Source of the DNA: Elusimicrobiota bacterium
GTDB lineage: Bacteria; Elusimicrobiota; Elusimicrobia; FEN-1173
DNA: 64,000 nt
Assembly (NCBI GenBank): GCA_016788905.1
Contig: JAEURZ010000013.1
Span: forward strand, 19,852-83,851
Direction: 5' to 3'
A program made the position numbers and the translations under genes. Shown in pieces: positions 8,707 through 16,930 of the stretch (position 1 is the first letter of the stretch; every line of letters starts with the position of its first letter). The notes under the pieces are model-generated. The model saw nothing but the letters and a program-made list of their open reading frames with translations, did not search any database and had not been told where the DNA came from.

Positions 8707-9681
8707 TTAAGCCGTCAGAAGCGGTTTCCCTCTCTTGCGTGCGGGAGAGGGGGATGGAAAGGGTGTACGACTCTTGAAAATATGTCGGTAGGTTTCGGCC
8801 AATCCGTCTTCCAGAGAAACCATCGGTTTCCATTTCAACACCCGGGCCGCCTTGGACACATCAAGAACACTCCGAAAGAGCTCCCCGGTCCGAGGGGGCT
8901 TGTGTTCGACTGTCGAGGGCTTTCCGTGGCACGCGCTCAAAATCTTAAACAAACGAGTCACGTCCGTCGGTTTTCCCATACCAATATTCACGGACTCCCC
9001 ATCGGCTTTGGCAAGCGCGGCAATGTTGGCCCGTGCCACATCGCCCACGAAAACATAGTCCCTTTGCTGTTTTCCGTTTCCGTAGATGAAAGCGGTCTGC
9101 CCTGCCAATAACCGCTGACAAAAAATCGCAACAACCCCAGCCTCGCCGTGAGGATCTTGCCGAGGACCATAGACATTGCCGTACCGCAAAACAGTAAATT
9201 TTATTCCGTGGAGCGCACCGTAAGCCCGGACATAATGTTCCCCCGCTAACTTAGTAACACCATAGGGGGAGAGCGGCTGGGCGGGAGACTCTTCTCGCGC
9301 CGGACGCGCACACTCCCCATAGTAGGTCCCACCTGAAGCGGCAAAAATAAACTTTTTAACTTTATAACGGCGGGAAAGTTCCAACAGGTTTAAAAGCCCA
9401 AGGACATTAACGCTGGCATCAAACACGGGATCACTCACGCTTTTCCGAACGTCCAACTGCGCCGCGTGATGATTCACCAGATCAAAACGTTCTTTTATAA
9501 ATACCCGTGAAAGCGAAGCGTCTCGAATATCCGCGTTAATTAAACGAACATGGGGGTTTAGGTTATGCCGACGACCTGTCGACAAATCATCAACGACCGT
9601 TACTTGATGTCCATGCCCCAAATAGGCATCCACAATGTGGGACCCTATAAACCCCGCCCCACCCGTTACAAGAATGCGCAT
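8707..9681 (-). CDS. NAD-dependent sugar-nucleotide epimerase/dehydratase (extended SDR, GalE-like)
   Basis: A 324-residue extended short-chain dehydrogenase. TGGAGFIGSH (residues 6-15) binds NAD and SPYGVTKLAGE contains the catalytic Tyr-Lys pair; RYGNVYGPRQDPHGEAG is the substrate-side motif common in UDP-glucose/UDP-GlcNAc 4-epimerases. It acts on a cytosolic nucleotide sugar, but its exact substrate is unknown. The last 18 residues (Pro/Ser/Arg/Lys-rich) follow a natural family end and are encoded by a hairpin-forming stretch (8728-8751), which may be a small repeat that extended the gene. It precedes gmhB by 8 bases in block A. A second, diverged epimerase gene is at 21603. Confidence 0.85.
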   Translation of the reverse strand: MRILVTGGAGFIGSHIVDAYLGHGHQVTVVDDLSTGRRHNLNPHVRLINADIRDASLSRVFIKERFDLVNHHAAQLDVRKSVSDPVFDASVNVLGLLNLLELSRRYKVKKFIFAASGGTYYGECARPAREESPAQPLSPYGVTKLAGEHYVRAYGALHGIKFTVLRYGNVYGPRQDPHGEAGVVAIFCQRLLAGQTAFIYGNGKQQRDYVFVGDVARANIAALAKADGESVNIGMGKPTDVTRLFKILSACHGKPSTVEHKPPRTGELFRSVLDVSKAARVLKWKPMVSLEDGLAETYRHIFKSRTPFPSPSPARKRGKPLLTA

Positions 9682-9763
9682 TTAGGGTTCACTTCAATAA
9701 TTCGACGCTTACAGGCATCGGAACAATCCCCCCCGTGATTCGGCCTGGGGTATCTCCATGTTT

Positions 9764-11080
9764 CTAGAGCAGAACGATATTTTGGCGGTCAGAAACGTTT
9801 CGGGTGGCGTTGCGTGTGTCCAAGAGAAGGGAAGATTGAGAAACAACCCATGGCATGTCAAACTGACTGTGATCCGTCACCAGCACGACCGCATCCTGAG
9901 ATGATAATAATTGGGCGGTCAATGACTTACGTTTAAAAACTCGACCTTCCACTCGAAGGGAAGTAACAAATGGATCCGAAAAAGAAACCTCGGCTCCCAA
10001 CCGCATCAATTCATCGATAATCCGTAACGCGGGAGACTCGCGAACATCGGAGATGTCCTTCTTGTAGGCCACCCCCAACAATAAAATCCGAGCCCCTCGG
10101 ACAGCCTTTTTTTTCATGTTCAAGGCCTCCGTCAACCGTTCGACCACATAGCGGGGCATGAAAGAGTTGATGTCCTCAGCCAATTCAATGAAACGAGAAT
10201 TGAAATTTAGCGTTTTAAGCTTCCAGGAGAGGTAATGGGGATCCAAAGGAATGCAATGTCCGCCGATCCCAGGCCCCGGGAAAAACTTCATGTAGCCGAA
10301 GGGCTTTGTGGCCGCCGCATCAATAACCTCCCAGACATTCAACCCCAACCGGTTACACATGAGGGCGACCTCGTTGACCAGAGCAATATTAACGGCGCGA
10401 AAGGTGTTTTCCAGCAATTTGCTCATTTCGGCCGCCTCAAGCGAAGAGACCGGAACCACTTGGTTGGAAATCAAACCATAGAATTTTTTAACCACATCCA
10501 AGCAGGTCGGTGTGAACCCAGAAACAATCTTTGGAGTATTCCCCAATCCGAAATGAGAATTCCCGGGATCAATCCTTTCAGGTGAAAAGGCCAAAAAGAA
10601 ATCACGGCCAACTCGAAGCCCCCGAGACTCCAATTTCGGTAGGATCAATTCCCGTGTTGTCCCGGGATACGTCGTGCTCTCTAAGACAACCAATTGGCCT
10701 TTCCTCAGATTTACAGCCAACACGTCAGCGGACGCAACGATGTAGCTAATGTCGGGGTCTTTACTTTTTCCTAAAGGAGTGGGGACACAGACCACCACCA
10801 CATCCACCTTTGCAAGAACATCAGAATTTGAACTTGCCACAAGGAATCCTTTCTTTACTAAGGGCCCTAGAACGGAGGAGGGGATATCGGGGATGTAAGA
10901 ATTTCCTTGGGAAAGGGATTTACATTTTTGATCGTCAACATCATACCCCACAACCCGACACCCGGCTTGAGCGAAAGCCACCGCGAGGGGTAGCCCCACA
11001 TACCCCAGCCCCATAACCCCCACACGGACTGATTTCTTTTCAATTTTCGTTGAAAGTTGGCTTAGTGTGTTCAAAGACAT
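9764..11080 (-). CDS. wbpA: UDP-N-acetylglucosamine 6-dehydrogenase (WbpA/WecC type)
   Basis: A 438-residue nucleotide-sugar dehydrogenase that oxidises C6 of a UDP-HexNAc to the uronic acid with two NAD. It has the N-terminal Rossmann motif GVMGLGYVGLPLA (about 21-33), VPTPLG, STTYPGTT, AFSPERIDPGN, the active-site loop PGPGIGGHCIPLDPHYLSWK with its catalytic Cys, and a C-terminal domain with GVAYKKDISDVRESPA. STTYPGTT and the IGGHCIP loop fit the UDP-GlcNAc/ManNAc branch better than UDP-glucose dehydrogenase. With the WbpB-D, WbpE and 2-epimerase genes of block C it supplies step 1 of UDP-ManNAc3NAcA synthesis. It is separated from its neighbours by 82 and 31 bases. Confidence 0.9.
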   Translation of the reverse strand: MSLNTLSQLSTKIEKKSVRVGVMGLGYVGLPLAVAFAQAGCRVVGYDVDDQKCKSLSQGNSYIPDIPSSVLGPLVKKGFLVASSNSDVLAKVDVVVVCVPTPLGKSKDPDISYIVASADVLAVNLRKGQLVVLESTTYPGTTRELILPKLESRGLRVGRDFFLAFSPERIDPGNSHFGLGNTPKIVSGFTPTCLDVVKKFYGLISNQVVPVSSLEAAEMSKLLENTFRAVNIALVNEVALMCNRLGLNVWEVIDAAATKPFGYMKFFPGPGIGGHCIPLDPHYLSWKLKTLNFNSRFIELAEDINSFMPRYVVERLTEALNMKKKAVRGARILLLGVAYKKDISDVRESPALRIIDELMRLGAEVSFSDPFVTSLRVEGRVFKRKSLTAQLLSSQDAVVLVTDHSQFDMPWVVSQSSLLLDTRNATRNVSDRQNIVLL

Positions 11081-11111
11081 CCCCCAATATTATGTCGCGT
11101 TTTAAAAAAGC

Positions 11112-11911
11112 TCACTGATTTATTCTACCCAAAACAAACACCACTTTGTAATTTTTAACCGGAGCTTCAACGGAAACAGGGACCGGGGGCAGGTAACTCA
11201 TTAAGCCTTCCTCCAGTTCCGCAGGAAGATGTTGAAGTCGGCCCATAAAGATCCGCTTTAAAACTTCCTTCCCTTTCATGGTCTTCGGGATCAGATGAAA
11301 CCGCACGGCGACTTCCTTTAACCACTCGACGACTCGGCTTTTGAGCCCACCCTCTCCGACAAAACAATCGGCAAAAAGTTCGGTCTGAAACCCCTCTCCC
11401 TGGAGGAGGTGGGCCAACTCCGAGGCTGAAAAATAGCGGTGACTGAAAGGACTTGGATTAAACCCGGCCCATTCCGTATTCACCGAACCAACGAGAAGGA
11501 TTCCATTTTTCCTTAAAAGCCTTTTGGCCTCACGAACAAAGAGATGCGGATCTCTCAAATAATAAATGGCCTCGAATAAAATAATAGCGTCCAAACTCCC
11601 GGAGTCAAGAGGAATCGAGTGGGCGTCCATCTGCTGAACGGATATCCGGTCCCCGTAATGCTGAGTGGCCAAGGCAACGATGGCGGGATCAAAATCCCCC
11701 CCCTCACGCTTTTGGCGCGTCGGGCAACGAGACCTAACCCTTGCCCTGACCCACAGGCCACCTCCAGAACATCACGATCAGTGCAAAGATCAGAAGCGAA
11801 CATGTAACGTGTAAACATACGCACCAGCTGATCTTTGGTGACACGGTAACCACTCAGTTCAGAAACCGAAGTGTAATCCTGTTGTTCAGGAGTGACAGCC
11901 GGCAGGGTCAT
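11112..11911 (-). pseudogene. SAM-dependent methyltransferase, split by a frameshift in a G8 tract
   Basis: Two overlapping minus-strand frames together make one class I methyltransferase. The first (11911 down to about 11700) has DVLEVACGSGQGLGLVARRA, which is motif I. It then shifts at eight consecutive G (C at 11696-11703). The second frame continues with DFDPAIVALA, MDAHSIPLDSGSLDAI and LLRKNGILLVGS, ending at 11112. One extra G (or two fewer) would restore a protein of about 266 residues. The gene overlaps the DegT stop by ATGA, so it lies inside a tight operon. This could be a decayed gene, a phase-variable gene or a homopolymer sequencing error; the intact coding on both sides argues against old decay. 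The substrate is probably a sugar or sugar precursor. Confidence 0.8.
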
Positions 11912-13026
11912 TTAAAAAACCGGCGAATTTCAGAGACCACGCGATCCACCTCGTCGTCTCGAAGTTCGGGATACATCGGCAAGGACAGAACTTCCCTTGA
12001 AATTTCCTCTGTTTTAGGGAGTTGAAAATGGCTCAGTTTTAACCCCATCTGCTTGTGATTGGGGGGAGACCATGAAATCAAAATCTCAATTCCGTTGTCT
12101 CGTAAATGCTTCACCAAAGAATCGCGTTTTTGGGATCGGATGACATAGTTTTGGAAAACGTCATAATACTCGGACGAAGACACCGGGGGAGTTTTGATAT
12201 CCCCCACGCCAAGCAAAGCGGAATCGTAACGGAGCGCAATGGCGCGCCGACGTTTCACGTCTTCATCAAAATAATCAAATTTCATGTTTAGCAGAGCCGC
12301 GTGAAGATTGTCCAGACGCGTACACCACCCAAAACACTCGATTTGTTCGACAGACTCCACACGCCCGTTGTCTCGAAAAGCCCTCAGCTTCCGTGCCAGA
12401 AGATCGTCATTAGTGCAAACCATTCCACCGTCGCCAGCCGTCCCCAACATTTTGGCAGGATAAAAACTAAAAATACCCGTATCGCCCATGGAGGCGGTCC
12501 TTTTTCCCTTATAAGTGGCCCCTAAAGCCTGGGCGGCATCTTCAATCACTTTTAAACCGTGCCGCTTCGCAATGGACAAAATCGCGTCCATATCAGCGGC
12601 ATGCCCGTTCAAATGAACTGGGATAATTCCCTTGGTTCGAGGTGTGATGGCCATTTCAATTTGGCGAACGTCCATATTAAAATCGTCCGAAACGTCAATC
12701 AAAATGGGCGTCGCCCCACATTGGGCAATCGCTCCAATCGTGGCGACAAACGTGTGCCCCACGGTGATGACTTCGTCGCCTGGACCGAACCCTAAGGCAT
12801 GAGCAGATAAGTAAAGGGCGTCCGTCCCAGTGTTCATTCCAATGGCGTGTTTGGTCCCGACGTATTTAGCGATTCTGGCCTCAAAATCACTCAGGTGCCT
12901 GCGAAGGATGAACTCCCCTTGCGACATGATTTCATGAAAAACGCTGTTGAACTTTTCTTTCCAGCGATCGTATTGCCGGGTGTAACCAACAAATCGGACC
13001 TTTTCTGTAGATGAAGTAGAGGTCAT
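11908..13026 (-). CDS. DegT/DnrJ/EryC1/StrS-family sugar aminotransferase
   Basis: A 372-residue PLP-dependent aminotransferase of the type that converts keto-sugar nucleotides to amino sugars, with glutamate as usual donor. It shows the phosphate-binding GTDALYLSAHALG, the VIEDAAQALGATYKGKR motif with the PLP-contacting Asp, and SFYPAKMLGTAGDGG with the Schiff-base Lys. The start overlaps the stop of the E1 beta gene by ATGA, and its own stop overlaps the methyltransferase start the same way, so the four genes from E1 alpha to the methyltransferase are translationally coupled. This suggests it acts on a keto compound made with the E1 pair. It is a different subgroup from the aminotransferase at 29769. 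Confidence 0.88.
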   Translation of the reverse strand: MTSTSSTEKVRFVGYTRQYDRWKEKFNSVFHEIMSQGEFILRRHLSDFEARIAKYVGTKHAIGMNTGTDALYLSAHALGFGPGDEVITVGHTFVATIGAIAQCGATPILIDVSDDFNMDVRQIEMAITPRTKGIIPVHLNGHAADMDAILSIAKRHGLKVIEDAAQALGATYKGKRTASMGDTGIFSFYPAKMLGTAGDGGMVCTNDDLLARKLRAFRDNGRVESVEQIECFGWCTRLDNLHAALLNMKFDYFDEDVKRRRAIALRYDSALLGVGDIKTPPVSSSEYYDVFQNYVIRSQKRDSLVKHLRDNGIEILISWSPPNHKQMGLKLSHFQLPKTEEISREVLSLPMYPELRDDEVDRVVSEIRRFFK

Positions 13027-14042
13027 GACATCACTCCTTTCGTTCGCTGAACAATTTCTTTATATCCAAAATAGTAAACCTCCTCCAGCGAGGTGCTGAC
13101 CGGTGCTGGGATATCCGGCAAAGTGATCCGAACCACGGGAGCACGAAGAATGGCTGGCCCTGCTTCAGCGGCCAATGCGGCGACTTCGGCGGCAAACCCA
13201 CATGTTCGCCACCCCCCATCCACAACCACCAAACGGCCCGTTTTCTTGAGAGAAGACAACACCAGATTACTGTCCAAAGGCTTGATGGTTCGCAGGTCGA
13301 TCACCTCGGCGTCAATTCCCTCCTCAGCCAACACCTCCGCCGCGCGAACGGTCTCCTTAGACAAAAAGGATGCCGACACCAAGGTCACATCTCGGCCCAC
13401 CCGCCGAACCACCCCTCGCCCTAAGGGAATGGAGTAAAAATCTTCCGGAACTTCGTCTTCTGTCGAATACAACCAACGTTCATCTATAAAAACGACAGGG
13501 TCATTGTCCTGAATGGCTGAAACCATTAATCCTTTGGCGTCATGAGGGGTCGATGGCATCACCACCTTTAAACCCGGTACATGGGCAAACAGCGCATGCA
13601 GAGACTGGGAATGTTGGGCGCCCTGCTCTCCCCCACGATTGACAATGGCCCAAAGAACCATGGGAACCGAGGATCGCCCCCCAAACATGTAGCGCCAGTT
13701 GGCCGCCTGGTTCAAAATGGGATCAAGCGCATAAACCAAAAAGTCAACCCGAGGATGCACAACAATGGGACGGAGCCCCGCAATGGCCATGCCCACCGCT
13801 GCCCCCGTGACAGCATTTTCAGACACCGGGGTGTCTTGAACCCTTAACTCCCCAAACCGTTCCAAGAGACCCCGTGTTGTGTTACCCACATACCATGGAC
13901 TTTTAACTCCCTGCCCAAGAAGAACCACACGTTCATCCGCCGCCATAGACTGATGAATCGCCTCATTTATTGCCAAACTAAAGGTCAATCGCCGCGACGG
14001 GGATGTCTTTGGGGCAGAAGAAGATCGGGTCACGGAAGTCAT
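13023..14042 (-). CDS. Thiamine-diphosphate-dependent dehydrogenase E1 component, beta subunit-like
   Basis: A 339-residue protein of the pyruvate/acetoin/2-oxoacid dehydrogenase E1 beta type. It has the pyrimidine-binding transketolase domain (LGQGVKSPWYVGNTTRGLLERFG, TPVSENAVTGAAVGMAI with the Glu that activates TPP) and the C-terminal transketolase domain (DAEVIDLRTIKPLD, VVDGGWRTCGFAAEVAAL). It would form an alpha2beta2 enzyme with the product of the preceding gene. No E2 acyltransferase or E3 lipoamide dehydrogenase is nearby, and both flanks are sugar genes. A complete 2-oxoacid dehydrogenase is therefore unlikely, and a carboligase or decarboxylase acting on a sugar precursor is more plausible. 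Four-base ATGA overlaps join it to both neighbours. Confidence 0.87.
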   Translation of the reverse strand: MTSVTRSSSAPKTSPSRRLTFSLAINEAIHQSMAADERVVLLGQGVKSPWYVGNTTRGLLERFGELRVQDTPVSENAVTGAAVGMAIAGLRPIVVHPRVDFLVYALDPILNQAANWRYMFGGRSSVPMVLWAIVNRGGEQGAQHSQSLHALFAHVPGLKVVMPSTPHDAKGLMVSAIQDNDPVVFIDERWLYSTEDEVPEDFYSIPLGRGVVRRVGRDVTLVSASFLSKETVRAAEVLAEEGIDAEVIDLRTIKPLDSNLVLSSLKKTGRLVVVDGGWRTCGFAAEVAALAAEAGPAILRAPVVRITLPDIPAPVSTSLEEVYYFGYKEIVQRTKGVMS

Positions 14043-15025
14043 AAAGCCACCACTGGTCCAAAAATATTTTCTCCCAAATCGCGAGACAGGGGAGCGGGAC
14101 TCCGGCGAGCGAAAGCATGGGCCCGCGCGACTTCCTCTGAGGATTCCTTCTGAATTTTCTTCAGCGCAACTTGGCTGACACCTGCCTTGATCAAAACTTT
14201 TTTGAACCGCGACAATGGATCACGACGACGCCAGCGTTCCACCTCGGCGGGAGGGCGAATATCGGTATGACTTCCCTGCACAACATCATCGGCGCCCACA
14301 TGCCCCCGCAATCGATAGGTCACGCATTCTAAGAAAACGGGACCGTTCCCGGAACGACAAAGGGTCACCGCTTTCTGAGAAGCCTTAAAGACAGCACGCA
14401 CATCATTTCCGTCCAATCGAATCCCGCGAATACCGAAAGGAAGACCGGTCTGAAAAATATTGTCCCTACGCCGACACTCCCGTAAAGGCATGTGGGTCGA
14501 ATAAAAATTGTTTTCGCAAACATAAATGATGGGAAGTTTAAGGAGAGAGGCAAGGTTGAGGGATTCGTAAAGAACACCCTCCCCGGTCGCTCCATCACCG
14601 AAGAAACTGACAACGACTTGGTCTTTTTTTTGAATTCTGGCCGCCATCGCCGCTCCCGTCGCTAACGAAATCGTACCAGCCACAATCGGGACAACCCCCC
14701 ACACACCATTTTCGGGAGAAATGATGTGCATGGATCCGCCTCGTCCTCCGGAACATCCGCCGCTTTTCGCAAAAATCTCAGCCACCAGTTCGTCCATACT
14801 TCCCCCTTTGGCCAAATAATGGCCGTGGGAGCGATGTCCGCCAAAAATGGCGTCCGTTTTCCTCAGAGCAGCACAAACGCCTGCAGCCACGGCCTCCTGC
14901 CCAGAACAAAGGTGGCACGGGGTCTTGATTTCCCCTCTTTGAATGGGATCAACAAGGCTTTCCTCGCATGTCCGAATACGAACCATCGAGGTGTAGAGTT
15001 GAATTAAAAAATCAACATTTTTCAT
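14039..15025 (-). CDS. Thiamine-diphosphate-dependent dehydrogenase E1 component, alpha subunit-like
   Basis: About 328 residues of the E1 alpha family. The TPP motif is complete: GDGATGEGVLYESLNLA, then ENN about 30 residues from GDG. GGRGGSMHI precedes it, and LRGHVGADD follows in the place of the phosphorylation-loop region of E1 alpha. I prefer the ATG at 15025; a TTG at 15037 would overlap the upstream stop (TTGA) and add four residues, and neither has a clear Shine-Dalgarno sequence. It is the first of four coupled genes (E1 alpha, E1 beta, DegT, methyltransferase) placed directly after the initiating sugar transferase. The reaction is not readable; the orphan context points to two-carbon transfer or decarboxylation in sugar synthesis. 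Confidence 0.87.
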   Translation of the reverse strand: MKNVDFLIQLYTSMVRIRTCEESLVDPIQRGEIKTPCHLCSGQEAVAAGVCAALRKTDAIFGGHRSHGHYLAKGGSMDELVAEIFAKSGGCSGGRGGSMHIISPENGVWGVVPIVAGTISLATGAAMAARIQKKDQVVVSFFGDGATGEGVLYESLNLASLLKLPIIYVCENNFYSTHMPLRECRRRDNIFQTGLPFGIRGIRLDGNDVRAVFKASQKAVTLCRSGNGPVFLECVTYRLRGHVGADDVVQGSHTDIRPPAEVERWRRRDPLSRFKKVLIKAGVSQVALKKIQKESSEEVARAHAFARRSPAPLSRDLGENIFGPVVAL

Positions 15026-15033
15026 TGTTGTTT

Positions 15034-15648
15034 TCAAAGGAATTTAAGGTCAACATGTTTTTTAAAAAGAAGGGTTCGTGCTGTTTGCCACAGGATGACC
15101 AGATCCACCCACAAATTATGGTGATCCACGTATTTCATTTGCAAACGCAATTTTGTTGGGCGAATAAGCTCCATGTATCCCCTCTCTGGATCGGGATGAT
15201 CTTTTAAGAATGCCCCCTCATCCGGATTCGCGAGTGATGCCCAGTCCGTGATCCCCGGGCGAACGCTTAAAATCTTTTTCTCCTCAGCCGTAAACATGTC
15301 CACATAGTGCTTAACCTCCGGGCGAGGGCCCACAAGGCTCATGTCCCCACGGATGACGTTCCACAGCTGCGGAAGTTCATCTAATTTTTTGTTCCTAAGC
15401 CACAGCCCAATTTTAGTGATTCGCGGATCCCGATCGGAAGCAGTAAACCCACCGATTTTGTCGGCGTTCACAACCATCGTTCTGAATTTGAGAAGGGAGA
15501 ACAATCCACCGTTTAACCCCACCCGTTTTCCCCCATAAATAACAGGCCCCCCGTCTTCACGTTTGATCAAAAAAGCGATCAACGCGATAAAGGGTAATAG
15601 AAAAATTAAACCAGTCGTTGACAAAAAAATATCAATCATTCGTTTCAA
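15034..15648 (-). CDS. Initiating sugar transferase (polyprenyl-phosphate phosphosugar transferase, WcaJ-like)
   Basis: About 204 residues of the bacterial sugar-transferase family (short, one N-terminal membrane anchor), which transfers a sugar phosphate to undecaprenyl phosphate and so begins a repeat unit at the inner membrane. Motifs are RVGLNGGLFSLLKFRTM, KLDELPQLWNVIRGDMSLVGPRPE and RPGITDWASL. I place the start at a TTG at 15648 with GGGAG nine bases upstream, giving MKRMIDIFLS followed by the membrane helix; the ATG at 15639 is an alternative, and the longer frame overlaps the previous gene by more than 160 bases. It begins one base after the GT4 stop (15650), consistent with coupling. 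Confidence 0.88.
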   Translation of the reverse strand: MKRMIDIFLSTTGLIFLLPFIALIAFLIKREDGGPVIYGGKRVGLNGGLFSLLKFRTMVVNADKIGGFTASDRDPRITKIGLWLRNKKLDELPQLWNVIRGDMSLVGPRPEVKHYVDMFTAEEKKILSVRPGITDWASLANPDEGAFLKDHPDPERGYMELIRPTKLRLQMKYVDHHNLWVDLVILWQTARTLLFKKHVDLKFL

Positions 15649-15649
15649 T

Positions 15650-16930
15650 TTACAAATCTCCCGATCGATGACTCTTTCCTTTATTGGGTCCCATTTCGCC
15701 TCGCACGAGAGCCTCGACCCTTTCGGCGTATCTGGAATAAATGACAGAGGCGTTAAACCTTTCGTGAAAGAGCCGTGTTGCATTTTTTGAACACAGATTA
15801 AAAAAAACGGAATCATCGGAAAGTTGGCGGAGAGATTTTACCAAATTACCTAGATCTCCAGGGGGATAAAAAAGCCCAACCTTTTCTTTTTCAATTATAT
15901 TCCGAATTTCGCCTCCAAACGAAGAAACCACCGGGAGGCCCTCAGAGATATAAGCGAAAAATTTATTCGTTGGAATCTCCAATGAAACTGAACAGGGGCA
16001 CACCCCCACATGGGATCGGAGCAGTACGAACTGCAAATCCGCGCGGTTTAACCACCCAGTTACAGTAACATTAGGTAAGATTTTAGCCTCACTTCGAATA
16101 GTTTCTAACCCTTCCCCTTCCCCTGCGATGACAAAATGAAGGTTGCTCGAGGACAGAAGCCGAGCAGCCTTCAATAAAATGGCTGGATTATGATAAGAGG
16201 GGGAAATCGTTCCAACGAAAAGAACGACAAATTTCCCATTCCATTGTCCCGCCTTTTCTATTAGACGTGGAGAAACCCTATCGTCAGATCCCTTAAAAGT
16301 TGAAAATCCTAAACCCAAGACCTGGTCCTGGGAAGTTCTCTTGCGGCCAGAGTGAGCGAGGCCCCACTCCAACATATCTTCCGTTACTGAAAGAATGGCC
16401 GTGGCCGAACGCACAGCAGTTTGCAGCCGTCGCCGTTCGCCCATTAAAAAAAAGCGAGCCAACCATCGTAATGGTTTTGGAAAGTGGTCTACAAAGAGAT
16501 CTGGCCATGGATCTCGGACATCCACAAGAAACGGGATTCGCCGTTCATTTGCGTAGAGAGCGGCCTCATAAGCTAGGTCATAGGGCGGCGTTGATACAAC
16601 CATGACGTCTGGCCGATCAAAGTCTGGTGCAAGGCTTCGGAATTTCGATGACAAAACTCGGTGATCCCTAAATCGAGCCAAAGATATATTTTTCTTGTAG
16701 CCCCTCCCCCCCAAGGCAATGAACTCAACACCTGAACGCAGAGATACCTTCTGGTCCGAATTAAATAGCCATTCTTTTTTGAAATGGTCAAATGCGCTTC
16801 CCCACCACAAAACCCGATGCCCTCGCTCTACTAGTTTTTCAACCAAATAACCGGTCCGCTGGAGAACCGGGTTCTCCGCAAAACGCATATTCTCGCCAAC
16901 TTGAACAACCCAGACAGAGAGAGACTTCAT
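15650..16930 (-). CDS. Glycosyltransferase, GT4/GT-B family
   Basis: About 426 residues of the GT-B fold. The N-terminal half carries the substrate-side segment with RTGYLVEKLVERGHRVLWW and VDVRDPWPDLF. The C-terminal half has FVVLFVGTISPSYHNP, FVIAGEGEG and the nucleotide-binding YISEGLPVVSSFGGEI with an E-x7-E-like arrangement. I take the ATG at 16930 because it overlaps the ligase stop (16927) by ATGA; the frame open further upstream has no support. It probably adds a sugar to the lipid-linked repeat unit on the cytosolic face. Linkage and donor are not predictable. Confidence 0.85.
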   Translation of the reverse strand: MKSLSVWVVQVGENMRFAENPVLQRTGYLVEKLVERGHRVLWWGSAFDHFKKEWLFNSDQKVSLRSGVEFIALGGRGYKKNISLARFRDHRVLSSKFRSLAPDFDRPDVMVVSTPPYDLAYEAALYANERRIPFLVDVRDPWPDLFVDHFPKPLRWLARFFLMGERRRLQTAVRSATAILSVTEDMLEWGLAHSGRKRTSQDQVLGLGFSTFKGSDDRVSPRLIEKAGQWNGKFVVLFVGTISPSYHNPAILLKAARLLSSSNLHFVIAGEGEGLETIRSEAKILPNVTVTGWLNRADLQFVLLRSHVGVCPCSVSLEIPTNKFFAYISEGLPVVSSFGGEIRNIIEKEKVGLFYPPGDLGNLVKSLRQLSDDSVFFNLCSKNATRLFHERFNASVIYSRYAERVEALVRGEMGPNKGKSHRSGDL

